Counted from the first letter of the stretch, positions 10,378 to 19,167 are shown. The stretch: DNA of 51,610 nucleotides from Sphingomonadales bacterium (GCA_027483465.1 JAIXUQ010000118.1:1-51610); one strand, 5' to 3'. A program made the numbers and translations. Notes: generated by a model from the letters alone, not told the origin.

Positions 10378-11384
10378 TGGCCCGGCGCACATTGTTGGCG
10401 GGCGGGCTGGCCAGCCTGCTGCCAGCCCGGCTTGCAGCCAGCCCGCTGCGCCAGGGCGCGACTGCTCCCGGCATCCGGCTGGCGCCCGATCGCGAAGCGA
10501 TGGTGGCTGTGCCTGCCCAATCCGGGCAGGCACGTATTTATGTGCGGGTGAATGGCGCGCTCAAGGGTGGCAAGCCGCCTGTGCTGTTCATCCACGGCGG
10601 GCCGGGCGGCTCGCACTGGGGATGGCTCAACGCCACCGCATTGGCTGATGAACGGGCGGTGATCCTGTATGACCAGCTGGATTGCGGCCGCTCTGACCGG
10701 CCGGGCGATCCGGCGAACTGGACCGTGCCACGCTTTCTGGCCGAGATCGAAGCAATCCGCGCCCATTTCGGCATTGACCGCTGGCATGTGGTGGGCGGCA
10801 GCTGGGGCGGCACGCTGGCGCTGGAATATGGCGCGGCGCAGTTTCCCGCACCGGTTCTGGCCAGCCTGGTGCTGCAATCGCCGCTGGTGTCCACAGCCGC
10901 CTGGCTGAAGGATGCCGCCATGTTGAAGGCCGGAATGCCGGCTGATGTTGCCCGGCTGCTTGATGCCTGTGACACGCCGGGCGCGGCGCCCGAAACCGCC
11001 TGCCAGGCCGCGACCGATGCCTTTTATGCTGCCCATGTGCGCCAGGTGATGCTGCCGCCAGCGATTGCCGCCTATCGCGATGCGCTGCCGGCACCGTTTG
11101 CGGCACCGCTCTATAATCATATGTGGGGCAGGGCCGAGTTCACCTGCACCGGCACGTTGAAGGATTATGACGGCCGGCCACTGCTGGCCCGGCTGAACGG
11201 GCGGCGCAGCCTGTTCGTTGCCGGCGTGGCAGACGAGGCCCGCCCGGCCACCGTGGGCGGCTTTGCCGAACAGGCCGGCGCGCCGCTGGCGGTGATCCCC
11301 GGCGCGGCACACAGCATCATGCTGGACAATCCGGCCGCCTATCTGGCCGTGCTCAGGCCCTGGCTGAACCGGCTTGATGCCTAA
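10374..11384 (+). CDS. exported proline iminopeptidase-like alpha/beta hydrolase (S33)
   Basis: Alpha/beta hydrolase of 336 residues. The N-terminus MMARRTLLAGGLASLLPARL looks like a twin-arginine-type or ordinary signal peptide. The oxyanion loop LFIHGGPGGSHWGW, nucleophile elbow GGSWGGTLALEY (serine in GxSxGG) and late GAAHSIM histidine make a complete triad. The segment YNHMWGRAEFTCTGTLKDYD matches the cap region of proline-specific peptidases of family S33, although export is unusual for cytosolic proline iminopeptidases. The start overlaps the cupin stop (ATGA). The stop codon overlaps that of the convergent minus-strand gene in the 4-base word CTAA. Confidence 0.88.
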   Translation: MMARRTLLAGGLASLLPARLAASPLRQGATAPGIRLAPDREAMVAVPAQSGQARIYVRVNGALKGGKPPVLFIHGGPGGSHWGWLNATALADERAVILYDQLDCGRSDRPGDPANWTVPRFLAEIEAIRAHFGIDRWHVVGGSWGGTLALEYGAAQFPAPVLASLVLQSPLVSTAAWLKDAAMLKAGMPADVARLLDACDTPGAAPETACQAATDAFYAAHVRQVMLPPAIAAYRDALPAPFAAPLYNHMWGRAEFTCTGTLKDYDGRPLLARLNGRRSLFVAGVADEARPATVGGFAEQAGAPLAVIPGAAHSIMLDNPAAYLAVLRPWLNRLDA

Positions 11385-11752
11385 GCCTCGGCCGCGGTTG
11401 CCAGTCGCTTGAAGGTGGCATAGCGCGGATTATCCACCGCACATTTGGCCAGTGCCACGGCCAGCAGCCCATCAACCAGCCCCGGCGTGCCCTCCCCCAT
11501 GCGGCCATCGCGCAGGGCCGCGCACAGTTCGGCACGCAGGCCGTCCAAATCACCGCCATGGCCAAGCACGCCGGCCAGCAAGGCCTGCTCCCGCGCCTGC
11601 GGGGCCTGCGCCAGTTCGCGCGCCACGATGGCAAGCGCATTGCCAGCAACCTTGGCATGAAAGGCGCGGCGGCCGGAAAGCTCGGGCTCCAGTTCGGCGA
11701 GAAACATCCGCACTGCCTCGATCAGCGTGGTGGCTTCGATCTGTTCGGCCAT
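11381..11752 (-). CDS. DUF6285-like protein paired with a phosphotransferase
   Basis: A 123-residue, largely helical protein. Visible segments are LIEAVRMFLAELEPELSGRRAFHAKVA, NALAIVARELAQ and LRDGRMGEGTPGLVDGLLAVALAKCAVDNPRY. This resembles DUF6285, which I recall as often encoded next to APH-type phosphotransferases. Its ATG at 11752 overlaps the phosphotransferase stop by one base (TGATG), so the two are translationally coupled and probably work together. No catalytic motif is evident. Confidence 0.65.
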   Translation of the reverse strand: MAEQIEATTLIEAVRMFLAELEPELSGRRAFHAKVAGNALAIVARELAQAPQAREQALLAGVLGHGGDLDGLRAELCAALRDGRMGEGTPGLVDGLLAVALAKCAVDNPRYATFKRLATAAEA

Positions 11753-12732
11753 CACAGATTCCCGAACTTCAGCAGGTGCATCAGATCAAGCTCCACTTCA
11801 GAGACCCGGCGGCCGATGGCGGCGCGCTCCACGCTGCGCAGCCGACCAGAGACATGATCATCGCCCAGTTGCAGGCAGGCGATGCCCCACTTCAGCGTGC
11901 CCCACACTTCCCACAGATGCGCCCGCGCCGTGTCAACCGGGCCGCCGCCCGCCGCTTCATAGGCTGCATAAAGCGCGGCCCGTTCGCCAAAGCCGCCTAC
12001 AGGCTTGTCCCACAGGCCAAAGCGCCAGGCGTTGCAGCACAGCCAGCCCAGATCCTCGTGGCCATCGCCCAGATGCGCCAATTCCCAATCCAGCACCGCC
12101 ACTAGCCCATTGGAGGCCACCAGGAAATTGCCGGAACGGAAATCACCGTGGACGATCGCCGTGGCCGGACGGTCCTCCACCCGTTCCTTCAACCAGGCGA
12201 ACGCAAGATCGAACACAGGGCTATTCACGCTGAAGCGGCGGTAATTGGCGGCCATGCGCGCCAGCCCCTCAGCCGTGCTGCCGCCAGGCAGGCGCAGACC
12301 AGCGGCATGTTCGATCGGCAGATTGTGCAGCTGGGCCAGCACGCTGGCACACTGGCTGGTCAGGGCCGCGCGGGCGGGGCCATACTCAGGCAGTTTCAGC
12401 CATTTCGGTGCCAGCGCCTCACCGGGCAGACGCGCCATGATGAAGCCTTCGCCAAGGCCATCGCCGGGCTCCAACACGCGCACGACTTCGGCCACCGGCA
12501 GGCCAGCCTGAAAGGCAATCTGCTGCAGGCGGGCCTGATCGGCGCGTGGCAGGCCGCCTTCAGGCACACTTCCGGTGGCAGCACATTGCAGAATCAGGGG
12601 CCAGGGGCTGCCATCGGCGCGCATGGCATCCACGGCGTAGGTGGCCGATGACGCGCCGCCCGACAGCGCCTCGATGCGCGTCACCGGTGCCGCGATCAGC
12701 GCCGACAGCATCGCGGGCGTGGGCGTTGCCAT
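11752..12732 (-). CDS. APH-fold phosphotransferase (ACAD10/11-like kinase)
   Basis: Aminoglycoside-phosphotransferase-fold kinase of 326 residues. The catalytic loop AIVHGDFRSGNFLV has the HGD and downstream Asn pattern, followed by VAVLDWELAHLGDGHEDLGW, where DWE replaces the usual DFG. Members with this sequence style are related to the kinase domain of ACAD10/11, which phosphorylates 4-hydroxyacyl-CoA so that it can be dehydrated, so a lipid-catabolic role is more likely than antibiotic resistance. ATG at 12732 overlaps the stop of the acetyltransferase; the downstream partner is the DUF6285-like gene. Confidence 0.85.
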   Translation of the reverse strand: MATPTPAMLSALIAAPVTRIEALSGGASSATYAVDAMRADGSPWPLILQCAATGSVPEGGLPRADQARLQQIAFQAGLPVAEVVRVLEPGDGLGEGFIMARLPGEALAPKWLKLPEYGPARAALTSQCASVLAQLHNLPIEHAAGLRLPGGSTAEGLARMAANYRRFSVNSPVFDLAFAWLKERVEDRPATAIVHGDFRSGNFLVASNGLVAVLDWELAHLGDGHEDLGWLCCNAWRFGLWDKPVGGFGERAALYAAYEAAGGGPVDTARAHLWEVWGTLKWGIACLQLGDDHVSGRLRSVERAAIGRRVSEVELDLMHLLKFGNL

Positions 12733-13250
12733 CAATCGCTCACCAGCCGGGCATAGGAAAGTTCATCAAACCACTGATTGCCCTCACGCCAGCTTTGCAC
12801 GAAGCGGCCTTCCAGGCGAAACCAGTTGCGTTCCAGCACGCGCTGGGCTGGGCGGTTGCGCACGTCGGTCACAGCCATCACCCGGCGTCGGCCGCGATGG
12901 AACAGGCGGCGCACCATGGCGCCCACCGCCTCGCTGCCGATGCCCTTGCCGCGTTGGGCGGGATCGACAGCAAAACCGATTTCGGCCGTGGCATTCCACG
13001 GCGGTGTGAAGCGTATGCCCAGATCCCCCAGCATGCTGCCATCCTTGGCAATGATGCTGAATTGCTGCCACCCATCGGAATCGGGAGCGGCACGATTTTG
13101 CATGGCGGCGATCATGGCCATGCTTTCCTCAACACTGCGGGTGAGCGGATCAAACGGCGCGCTGGCGCGGATGGCGTGCCATTCGCGCGCTTCGTCGATG
13201 CGCATTGGACGGATCAGCAGACGATCGCTGCTGATTTCCCAATCGGACAT
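12732..13250 (-). CDS. GNAT-family N-acetyltransferase
   Basis: A 172-residue GNAT of the RimJ/RimL type. It opens ISSDRLLIRPMRIDEA, the standard start of this group, and carries the acetyl-CoA loop VDPAQRGKGIGSEAVGAMV (Q/R-x-x-G-x-G). It ends with RVLERNWFRLEGRFVQSWREGNQWFDEL, typical of protein- or antibiotic-acetylating members. ATG at 13250 has GGGGAG upstream; a more distal start at 13373 would add an unlikely Arg/Ser-rich extension. First gene of the minus-strand trio. Confidence 0.88.
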   Translation of the reverse strand: MSDWEISSDRLLIRPMRIDEAREWHAIRASAPFDPLTRSVEESMAMIAAMQNRAAPDSDGWQQFSIIAKDGSMLGDLGIRFTPPWNATAEIGFAVDPAQRGKGIGSEAVGAMVRRLFHRGRRRVMAVTDVRNRPAQRVLERNWFRLEGRFVQSWREGNQWFDELSYARLVSD

Positions 13251-13343
13251 GGCATATTCTCCCCTGCGCGCAGCCACGGCCGCGCTTGATGACCCTTTTG
13301 TTGCGCGCCGGCCACAGTGCAGCCGGGACGATGCGCCGACTGC

Positions 13344-13371
13344 TTGCAAAACGGCTGACGTGCTGTAATCC
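13344..13371 (+). promoter_or_regulatory. possible promoter of the TonB receptor operon
   Basis: TTGCAA (13344-13349) and TAATCC (13366-13371) are separated by 16 bases in the 200-bp gap between the divergent GNAT and receptor genes. A small perfect hairpin (CCCCG-ACAA-CGGGG, 13383-13396) follows in the leader. I saw no TPP or cobalamin riboswitch core in the gap. Weak, by-eye call. Confidence 0.25.
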
Positions 13372-13451
13372 ATTGCCAGTCACCCCGACAACGGGGGCAA
13401 GCACGGCCGGGCCCACTATTGTTCAGGCGCCGCCGATTGGGAAGGATTGTC

Positions 13452-15962
13452 ATGAATTTGAACCGGATCACTGGTGCGGCCGCCCTGCGCGCCGTTCTCC
13501 TCCTGGGTGCCGCAACTTTTGCTGTGCCGGCACTCGCGCAAACGGCCGCTGCCGCGGAAGAGGGCGCCGAGGACGACATCATCATCGTTACGGCCAGCAA
13601 GCAGGCCAAGACCCTGCAAGACACCGCGATCGCGGTTTCGGTGGCCAGCAAGGCCACGCTGGAAGTGGCGCAAATCCGCGACGCGCTGGATCTGCAGACC
13701 CTGGTGCCCAGCTTGCGCGTGTCGCAGCTGCAATCATCAGCCAACACCAATTTCATCATCCGCGGCTTTGGCAACGGCGCCAACAATGCCGGCATCGAAC
13801 CCAGCGTGGGCGTGTTCATCGACGGCGTCTATCGCAGCCGCTCCGCTGCCCAGATCGGCGACCTGCCCAGCCTTGAACGGGTGGAAGTGTTGCGCGGCCC
13901 GCAATCGACCCTGTTCGGCAAGAATGCTTCGGCGGGGATCATCTCGGTGGTGACGGCCGAACCCAAGTTCGAATGGGGCGGCGCGGCCGAATTGTCGTAC
14001 GGCAATTACAACGCCATCGTGGCGCGTGCCGAAATGACCGGCCCGATCAGCGACACCATCGCCTTCAGCCTGGCAGGCAACTACAACCGGCGTGACGGCT
14101 ATGTGCGCAACGTCACGCTGAACCGCGACGACAACGAACGCAACCGCGGCGGCGTGCGCGGGCAATTGCTGTTCAAGCCGTCGGATGATTTCAAGCTGCG
14201 CATCATCGGCGATTATGATGTGATCGATGAAGTCTGCTGCTCGGTGGTCAACATCGTCGATGGCCCCACTGGCAATGCAGTGCGCGCGCTGGGTGGGCGG
14301 CTGATCTCCAACCAGCCGCTGGCGCTGACCTCGGCCACCAACTTCGCTTCGGAAAACAAGATCGACAATTTCGGCGTGTCAGCCCAGGCCGATTACAAGC
14401 TGGGGCAGTTCGACCTCACCTTCATCGGCGCCTATCGCGGCGTGCGGCTGAGCACCAATGCCGACAGCGACTTCACCAGCGCCGACATCATCGGCGCCAA
14501 CCGTGGTCGCAACGCCATCGACACGTACACTGCGGAATTCCGCATCGCTTCGAAGTTCGATGGCCCGATCAATTTCCTCGTGGGTGCCTTCTATTTCCAC
14601 GAGAATATCGACGCGCAAGCAGCCTTGACCTTCGGGCGCGATTTCCGCGGCTATGCCAGTGCCCTGTCGGGCGGTGCCTACACCAACCTGGAGCCCACGC
14701 TGCGCACGCTGCTGCCAGGCACACCATCGGGTGCCTTCGGCGGGCAGGGCCAGGGCCGGTTCGAGGATTATGATTACAAGAACCGCGCCATTTCGATCTT
14801 TGGCACGGTGGATTGGGAGATCGCCGAAGGACTGATCTTCACCGCCGGTGGCAACTATACCAGCGACCGCAAGAATGTTGCCACGAATGTCAGCAGCACC
14901 GATGTGTTTTCGGGCCTTGATCTGGTTCGGGCCGGGGTGAATGCCGGGGTACCGGCCACGGTGGCCGCCAACCCGCAGTTCAATCCCTTCCTGGGCCTGC
15001 GCGCGCTGCAATTCCTGCCGCCGTTCCTCAATTTCCCCAACGCGGTCGAAAATGGCCGCACGTCGGATCAGGATTTCGCCTACACGCTGCGCCTGTCCTA
15101 CAAATTCAGCGACAATATCAACGTCTATGCCACCCACGCCACTGGCTTCAAGGCATCCTCGTTCAACCTGTCGGCTGATTCGCGGCCGTTTGCAGCGGAT
15201 TTCATCCCCGGGTCCACTTCACAGGTGCCGGCACCGGCCGCCTCGCCGATCCGCACGGCACTGGGCGCCAATCTGCCGGTCAACCTCACCACCGGCTCGC
15301 GCTTTGCCAATCCGGAATATGCGACCGTCTATGAAGTGGGCATCAAGGGCCAGTGGGAGGGCTTCACCGTCAACGTGGCCGCCTTCCGCCAGATCCTGAA
15401 CGGCTTCCAGAGCAATGTCTTCTCCGGCACCGGCTTCATCCTCGCCAATGCCGATCAGCAATCGGTGAACGGCCTCGAGATCGAGAGCAATTTCTCCCCG
15501 ATCCGCGATCTGCGCTTCTCGGCCAGCCTGACGTATCTGGATGCCAAGTTCGATCGCTTCCCGGGCGGTGCGGCGCTGGTCAACGGCAGCTTCTCCACCG
15601 TGCCGCTGGATCTTTCCGGCCAGCGCGCCGCCGGCACCCCGGAATATGCGGTGTCGCTGGGCGCCGATTACACCAAGCGGCTCAGCGATGCGGCCAAGCT
15701 GATCTTCCACGCTGATTATCAGCATGAAAGCCCGACGCAGATTGCCCAGGGCACGGTGCCGCTCACCCGTGAGGTCAACAATCTCAACACCTCGATCACG
15801 CTCAATCTGAACAACCGTCTCGATCTGTCGGTGTGGGCGCGCAACCTCACCAACGAAGCCTGGATCACCACCATCTTCCCAGGTGTGGCGCAGGCCGGCA
15901 CGCTTTCCGGCTATCGCAACCAGCCGCGCACCTTTGGCGGCCTGGTGCGCTACCGCTTCTGA
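13452..15962 (+). CDS. TonB-dependent outer-membrane receptor, likely for a B3-type vitamin precursor
   Basis: An 836-residue outer-membrane transporter. A signal peptide ends at PALAQ (near residue 30), followed by a TonB-box-like DDIIIVTASKQ. The plug domain contains IEPSVGVFIDGVYRSRS and LERVEVLRGPQSTLFGKNA. The beta-barrel ends in GGLVRYRF with the terminal aromatic residue used for outer-membrane assembly. ATG at 13452 has GGAAGGA upstream. A strong hairpin separates it from pnuC and a nicotinamide riboside kinase gene. From that context I infer that it imports nicotinamide riboside or a related nucleoside; the sequence alone does not show substrate. Confidence 0.9.
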   Translation: MNLNRITGAAALRAVLLLGAATFAVPALAQTAAAAEEGAEDDIIIVTASKQAKTLQDTAIAVSVASKATLEVAQIRDALDLQTLVPSLRVSQLQSSANTNFIIRGFGNGANNAGIEPSVGVFIDGVYRSRSAAQIGDLPSLERVEVLRGPQSTLFGKNASAGIISVVTAEPKFEWGGAAELSYGNYNAIVARAEMTGPISDTIAFSLAGNYNRRDGYVRNVTLNRDDNERNRGGVRGQLLFKPSDDFKLRIIGDYDVIDEVCCSVVNIVDGPTGNAVRALGGRLISNQPLALTSATNFASENKIDNFGVSAQADYKLGQFDLTFIGAYRGVRLSTNADSDFTSADIIGANRGRNAIDTYTAEFRIASKFDGPINFLVGAFYFHENIDAQAALTFGRDFRGYASALSGGAYTNLEPTLRTLLPGTPSGAFGGQGQGRFEDYDYKNRAISIFGTVDWEIAEGLIFTAGGNYTSDRKNVATNVSSTDVFSGLDLVRAGVNAGVPATVAANPQFNPFLGLRALQFLPPFLNFPNAVENGRTSDQDFAYTLRLSYKFSDNINVYATHATGFKASSFNLSADSRPFAADFIPGSTSQVPAPAASPIRTALGANLPVNLTTGSRFANPEYATVYEVGIKGQWEGFTVNVAAFRQILNGFQSNVFSGTGFILANADQQSVNGLEIESNFSPIRDLRFSASLTYLDAKFDRFPGGAALVNGSFSTVPLDLSGQRAAGTPEYAVSLGADYTKRLSDAAKLIFHADYQHESPTQIAQGTVPLTREVNNLNTSITLNLNNRLDLSVWARNLTNEAWITTIFPGVAQAGTLSGYRNQPRTFGGLVRYRF

Positions 15963-15970
15963 TCCGGCGC

Positions 15971-16008
15971 CCGGCGGGCAAGGGGGCGCTGCCCCATTTG
16001 CCCGCCGG
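15971..16008 (+). terminator. strong intercistronic hairpin between receptor and pnuC
   Basis: A perfect 11-bp stem (CCGGCGGGCAA at 15971-15981 with TTGCCCGCCGG at 15998-16008) encloses a second hairpin, GGGGC-GCT-GCCCC. No T-run follows, so it is more likely an attenuator or mRNA-stability element than a full intrinsic terminator. It would let the receptor be made in excess over the downstream genes. Confidence 0.45.
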
Positions 16009-16046
16009 TGCTTGCAATTGCCGCACAGCCGGGCTTAAGCCGCAGC

Positions 16047-16610
16047 GTGAACCCTTGGGAACTTCTTGCCGCGGCCTTCGGGCTGGCCAACATGCTGCTA
16101 TTGGCGCGGCGTTCGGTTTGGAACTACCCCGCCGGCATGGCCATGGTGGCAATCCTGGCGGCGGTGTTCGTGCAGTCACGGCTTTATGCGGTGGCCGGTT
16201 TGCAGATTTTCTTCTTCCTGGCGCAGGCGCAGGGCCTGTGGGCATGGGCACGGGCCCCGCGCGAAGCGGGGGCCGTAAGCGTGCGGCAAATGCCCCGTCG
16301 CGGCTGGCCAGCGGTGATCGGCACCGGCGTGGCCGCATCGGCCCTGCTGGCCATGCTGCTGCGTGAAACCGATGCCGCCGCCCCGATCAGCGATGGCACC
16401 GTGGCCGGATGGTCGCTGGTGGCCCAGCTGCTCACCAACGGCCGCTATCTGGAAAGCTGGCCAATCTGGGTGGGCATCAACATCCTTTCGATTGGCCTGT
16501 ATGCCAGCCAGGCCCTGTGGGTGACGGCGGCGCTCTATGTCGCCTTCCTGGCGGTGGCTGTGTACAGTTGGCGGGAATGGCACGGTGCCGCCCGCGCCAG
16601 CCGGGCCTGA
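16047..16610 (+). CDS. pnuC: nicotinamide riboside transporter PnuC
   Basis: Inner-membrane facilitator of 187 residues that moves nicotinamide riboside, whose phosphorylation inside traps it. PnuC hallmarks are NPWELLAAAFGLANMLLL at the start, SVWNYPAGMAMVAILAAVF, LYAVAGLQIFFFLAQAQGLWAWA and the C-terminal YLESWPIWVGINILSIGLYAS. About seven helices can be drawn. I prefer the GTG start at 16047 (V-NPWELL) because it aligns with the usual PnuC N-terminus; a GTG at 16008 lies inside the preceding hairpin. The kinase gene starts four bases after the stop. Confidence 0.9.
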   Translation: MNPWELLAAAFGLANMLLLARRSVWNYPAGMAMVAILAAVFVQSRLYAVAGLQIFFFLAQAQGLWAWARAPREAGAVSVRQMPRRGWPAVIGTGVAASALLAMLLRETDAAAPISDGTVAGWSLVAQLLTNGRYLESWPIWVGINILSIGLYASQALWVTAALYVAFLAVAVYSWREWHGAARASRA

Positions 16611-16614
16611 CGCC

Positions 16615-17130
16615 ATGCGGCACATCTGTTTCACCGGCGTGGAATCCACTGGCAAGACCAGTCTTGCCCAGCAATTGGCCATTGATCATGGCGCGGCGCT
16701 GATGCCGGAATATGGCCGCAATTATGCCGAAACCATCGGCACCGATTTCACCCCCGATGCGTTGCGGCATATCGCAGCCGAACACGCCCGCCGCCGCGCC
16801 GCGCTGCTGGCCTCTGGCCCGGCGCTGCTGATCGAGGATACCGATATCGTCACCACCGCGGCCTGGTTCCGCATGCTGCATGGAACGCGCGATCCCTGGT
16901 TGAGTGCGCAGCCATCACCAGCGCAATTGCACCTGCTGTTCGCGCCCGATACGCCTTGGGTGGCCGATGGCACGCGGCAGTTCACCGGGGCAGAACGCGA
17001 ACGGTTTCACCGGGTGATTGTGGACGAACTTCACCAGCGCGGTTGCGCCATACGGGTGATCGCCGGCAGTTGGGCCGATCGCCGCGCCGGTGCCGAAGCT
17101 GTGCTGGCCCAGCGGGAGATGATCGCATGA
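16615..17130 (+). CDS. NadR-type ribosylnicotinamide kinase (stand-alone)
   Basis: A 171-residue P-loop kinase matching the C-terminal kinase domain of NadR. Walker A is GVESTGKTSLAQQLA, followed by PEYGRNYAETIGTDFT, LLIEDTDIVTTAAWFRMLHG and the late PWVADGTRQF (compare PWVxDGxR in NadR). The adenylyltransferase and DNA-binding parts of NadR are absent, so it would make NMN from nicotinamide riboside but not NAD itself. ATG at 16615. It follows pnuC by four bases and overlaps the next SDR by four (ATGA), which places it in the same transcript. Confidence 0.88.
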   Translation: MRHICFTGVESTGKTSLAQQLAIDHGAALMPEYGRNYAETIGTDFTPDALRHIAAEHARRRAALLASGPALLIEDTDIVTTAAWFRMLHGTRDPWLSAQPSPAQLHLLFAPDTPWVADGTRQFTGAERERFHRVIVDELHQRGCAIRVIAGSWADRRAGAEAVLAQREMIA

Positions 17131-17825
17131 ATATCCTGATCACCGGCGCCTCGCGCGGGATTGGCGCGGCCGCAGTCACGGCACTTGTGGCCGCCGGCGG
17201 CCGCGTGATCGGCCAATCCACCCGCGGCGGCGATGGCCTGATCGCCGCCGACTTTGCCCTGCCCGGTGCCGCCGATGCGCTGTGGGCGGCGGCACTGGCG
17301 CAGGCCGGTGGCCGCATTGATGTGCTGGTCAACAATGCCGGGGTGTTTGAAGCAGCCGATATCGATGATGCCGATGGCTTTGCCAGCGCCTGGGCGCGCA
17401 GCCTCGCCATCAACCTTACATCCGCTGCCGATCTGTGCCGTCACGCTGTGCGCCATTTCCAGCAGACCGGCGGTGGCCGCATCATCAATGTTGCCAGCCG
17501 CGCTGGCCATCGCGGCGATTCCCCGCGCCATTGGCATTATGCGGCGGCCAAGGGCGGCATGCTGGCGATGACAAAGACCATCGCCCGCGCTTATGCCAAC
17601 CAGAATATCCTGGCATTTGCCATCACACCCGGCTTCACCATGACTGGCATGGCCGAAGACTATCTGGCCAGCCGTGGTGGCGACAAGTTGCTGGCTGATA
17701 TCCCGCTGGGCCGCGTGGCCGACGCAGCCGAAGTGGCGGAAACCATCCGCTGGCTGGCCACCAGTGCGCCGGCCTCGCTCACCGGTGCCACCATCGATAT
17801 CAACGGCGCATCCTACGTGCGCTGA
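17127..17825 (+). CDS. short-chain dehydrogenase/reductase
   Basis: Classical SDR of 232 residues: nucleotide loop TGASRGIG, VNNAG, catalytic Ser in NVASRAGHRG and the YxxxK motif HYAAAKGG, ending in TGATIDINGASYVR. The ATG at 17127 overlaps the kinase stop by four bases, so it is coupled to nucleotide-cofactor salvage genes. The substrate is unknown. Note the short gap to purA (15 bases). Confidence 0.9.
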   Translation: MNILITGASRGIGAAAVTALVAAGGRVIGQSTRGGDGLIAADFALPGAADALWAAALAQAGGRIDVLVNNAGVFEAADIDDADGFASAWARSLAINLTSAADLCRHAVRHFQQTGGGRIINVASRAGHRGDSPRHWHYAAAKGGMLAMTKTIARAYANQNILAFAITPGFTMTGMAEDYLASRGGDKLLADIPLGRVADAAEVAETIRWLATSAPASLTGATIDINGASYVR

Positions 17826-17840
17826 ACGGAAACGAGGAAC

Positions 17841-19130
17841 ATGCCGAACGTCACGGTTGTGGGCGCCCAGTGGGGCGATGAGGGCAAGGGCAAGATTGTC
17901 GACTGGCTGTCGGCCCGTGCCGATGTGGTGGTGCGCTTTCAGGGCGGCCACAATGCCGGCCACACGCTGGTGGTGGGTGACAAGGTCTATAAACTGTCGC
18001 TGCTGCCTTCGGGCATCGTGCGCGGCACGCTGAGCGTGATCGGCAATGGCGTGGTGTTTGATCCCTGGCATTTCCGCGACGAGGTGGCCCGCATCGGCGG
18101 CATGGGCGTGAGCATCACGCCCGACAATCTGGCCGTTTCGGAAAGCGCGCCGCTGATCCTGCCGCTGCACCGCGACCTTGATGCGCTGCGCGAGGATGCC
18201 ATGGGCGCCGGCAAGATTGGCACAACCCGGCGCGGCATCGGCCCCGCTTATGAGGACAAGGTGGGCCGCCGTGCCCTGCGGGTGATCGATCTGGCGCATC
18301 TGGACGCGATCGAACCACAGCTTGAGCGGCTGCTGGCCCATCACAACGCCCTGCGTGCCGGCTTTGGCGTGGCACCGGTGGATGCCGCAGAGTTGAAGGC
18401 GCAGTTGGCCGATGTGGCGCCGGCCGTGCTGCCCTTCATCCAGCCGGTGTGGAAGCGGCTGCGCGATGCGCGCTGGCGGCGTGACCGCATCCTGTTCGAG
18501 GGTGCGCAGGGCGTGCTGCTGGACGTGGACCATGGCACCTGGCCGTTTGTCACCTCCTCCAACGTGGTGGCCGGGCAGGCTGCTGCCGGTTCAGGCATGG
18601 GCCCCGATGCCACCGGCTATGTGCTGGGCATCACCAAGGCCTATACCACGCGGGTCGGCTCTGGCCCCTTCCCAACCGAGCAAGACAATGAAGTGGGTGA
18701 GCGCCTGGGCACGCGCGGGCATGAATTCGGCACCGTCACGGGCCGCAAGCGCCGCTGCGGCTGGTTTGATGCCGTGCTGGTGCGCCAGGCCATCGCGGTG
18801 GGTGGCATCACCGGCATGGCGCTCACCAAGCTGGACGTGCTGGACGGGCTGGATACGGTGATGATCTGCACCGGCTATCGCCTGGATGGCCGCGAGCTGG
18901 ACTATTTGCCAGCGCATCCAGCGGAACAGGCACGGGTCGAGCCCATCTATGAGGAATTTGAAGGCTGGAGCGAATCCACCGCCGGAGCCCGCAGCTGGGC
19001 ACAGCTGCCCGCGCAGGCAATCAAATACATCCGCCGGATCGAGGAATTGACCGAATGCCCGGTGGCGCTGGTGTCCACCAGCCCGGAACGGGAAGACACG
19101 ATCCTGGTGAAGGATCCGTTCCGGGATTGA
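17841..19130 (+). CDS. purA: adenylosuccinate synthetase
   Basis: GTP-dependent ligation of IMP and aspartate to adenylosuccinate, the first committed step to AMP. The N-terminal [16 protein letters not shown] is the PurA P-loop signature, [10 protein letters not shown] contains the catalytic His, and [16 protein letters not shown] and [18 protein letters not shown] are further signatures. Length 429 matches the family. GAGGAAC serves as ribosome-binding site. Transcribed with the NAD-salvage genes immediately upstream. Confidence 0.97.
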   Translation: MPNVTVVGAQWGDEGKGKIVDWLSARADVVVRFQGGHNAGHTLVVGDKVYKLSLLPSGIVRGTLSVIGNGVVFDPWHFRDEVARIGGMGVSITPDNLAVSESAPLILPLHRDLDALREDAMGAGKIGTTRRGIGPAYEDKVGRRALRVIDLAHLDAIEPQLERLLAHHNALRAGFGVAPVDAAELKAQLADVAPAVLPFIQPVWKRLRDARWRRDRILFEGAQGVLLDVDHGTWPFVTSSNVVAGQAAAGSGMGPDATGYVLGITKAYTTRVGSGPFPTEQDNEVGERLGTRGHEFGTVTGRKRRCGWFDAVLVRQAIAVGGITGMALTKLDVLDGLDTVMICTGYRLDGRELDYLPAHPAEQARVEPIYEEFEGWSESTAGARSWAQLPAQAIKYIRRIEELTECPVALVSTSPEREDTILVKDPFRD

Positions 19131-19167
19131 TGGCCATGCGGCGGCGCCGTGCCCGGAGGTGGTGCTG

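Noticed and set aside
12732-13373. Longer acetyltransferase starting at 13373
   Set aside because: The extra residues are Ser/Arg-rich and unrelated to GNAT N-termini, and GGGGAG marks ATG 13250.
13251-13451. Possible riboswitch (TPP or cobalamin) before the TonB receptor
   Set aside because: I looked for CTGAGA-type TPP core and cobalamin-box patterns and saw neither; only a short hairpin and a weak promoter.
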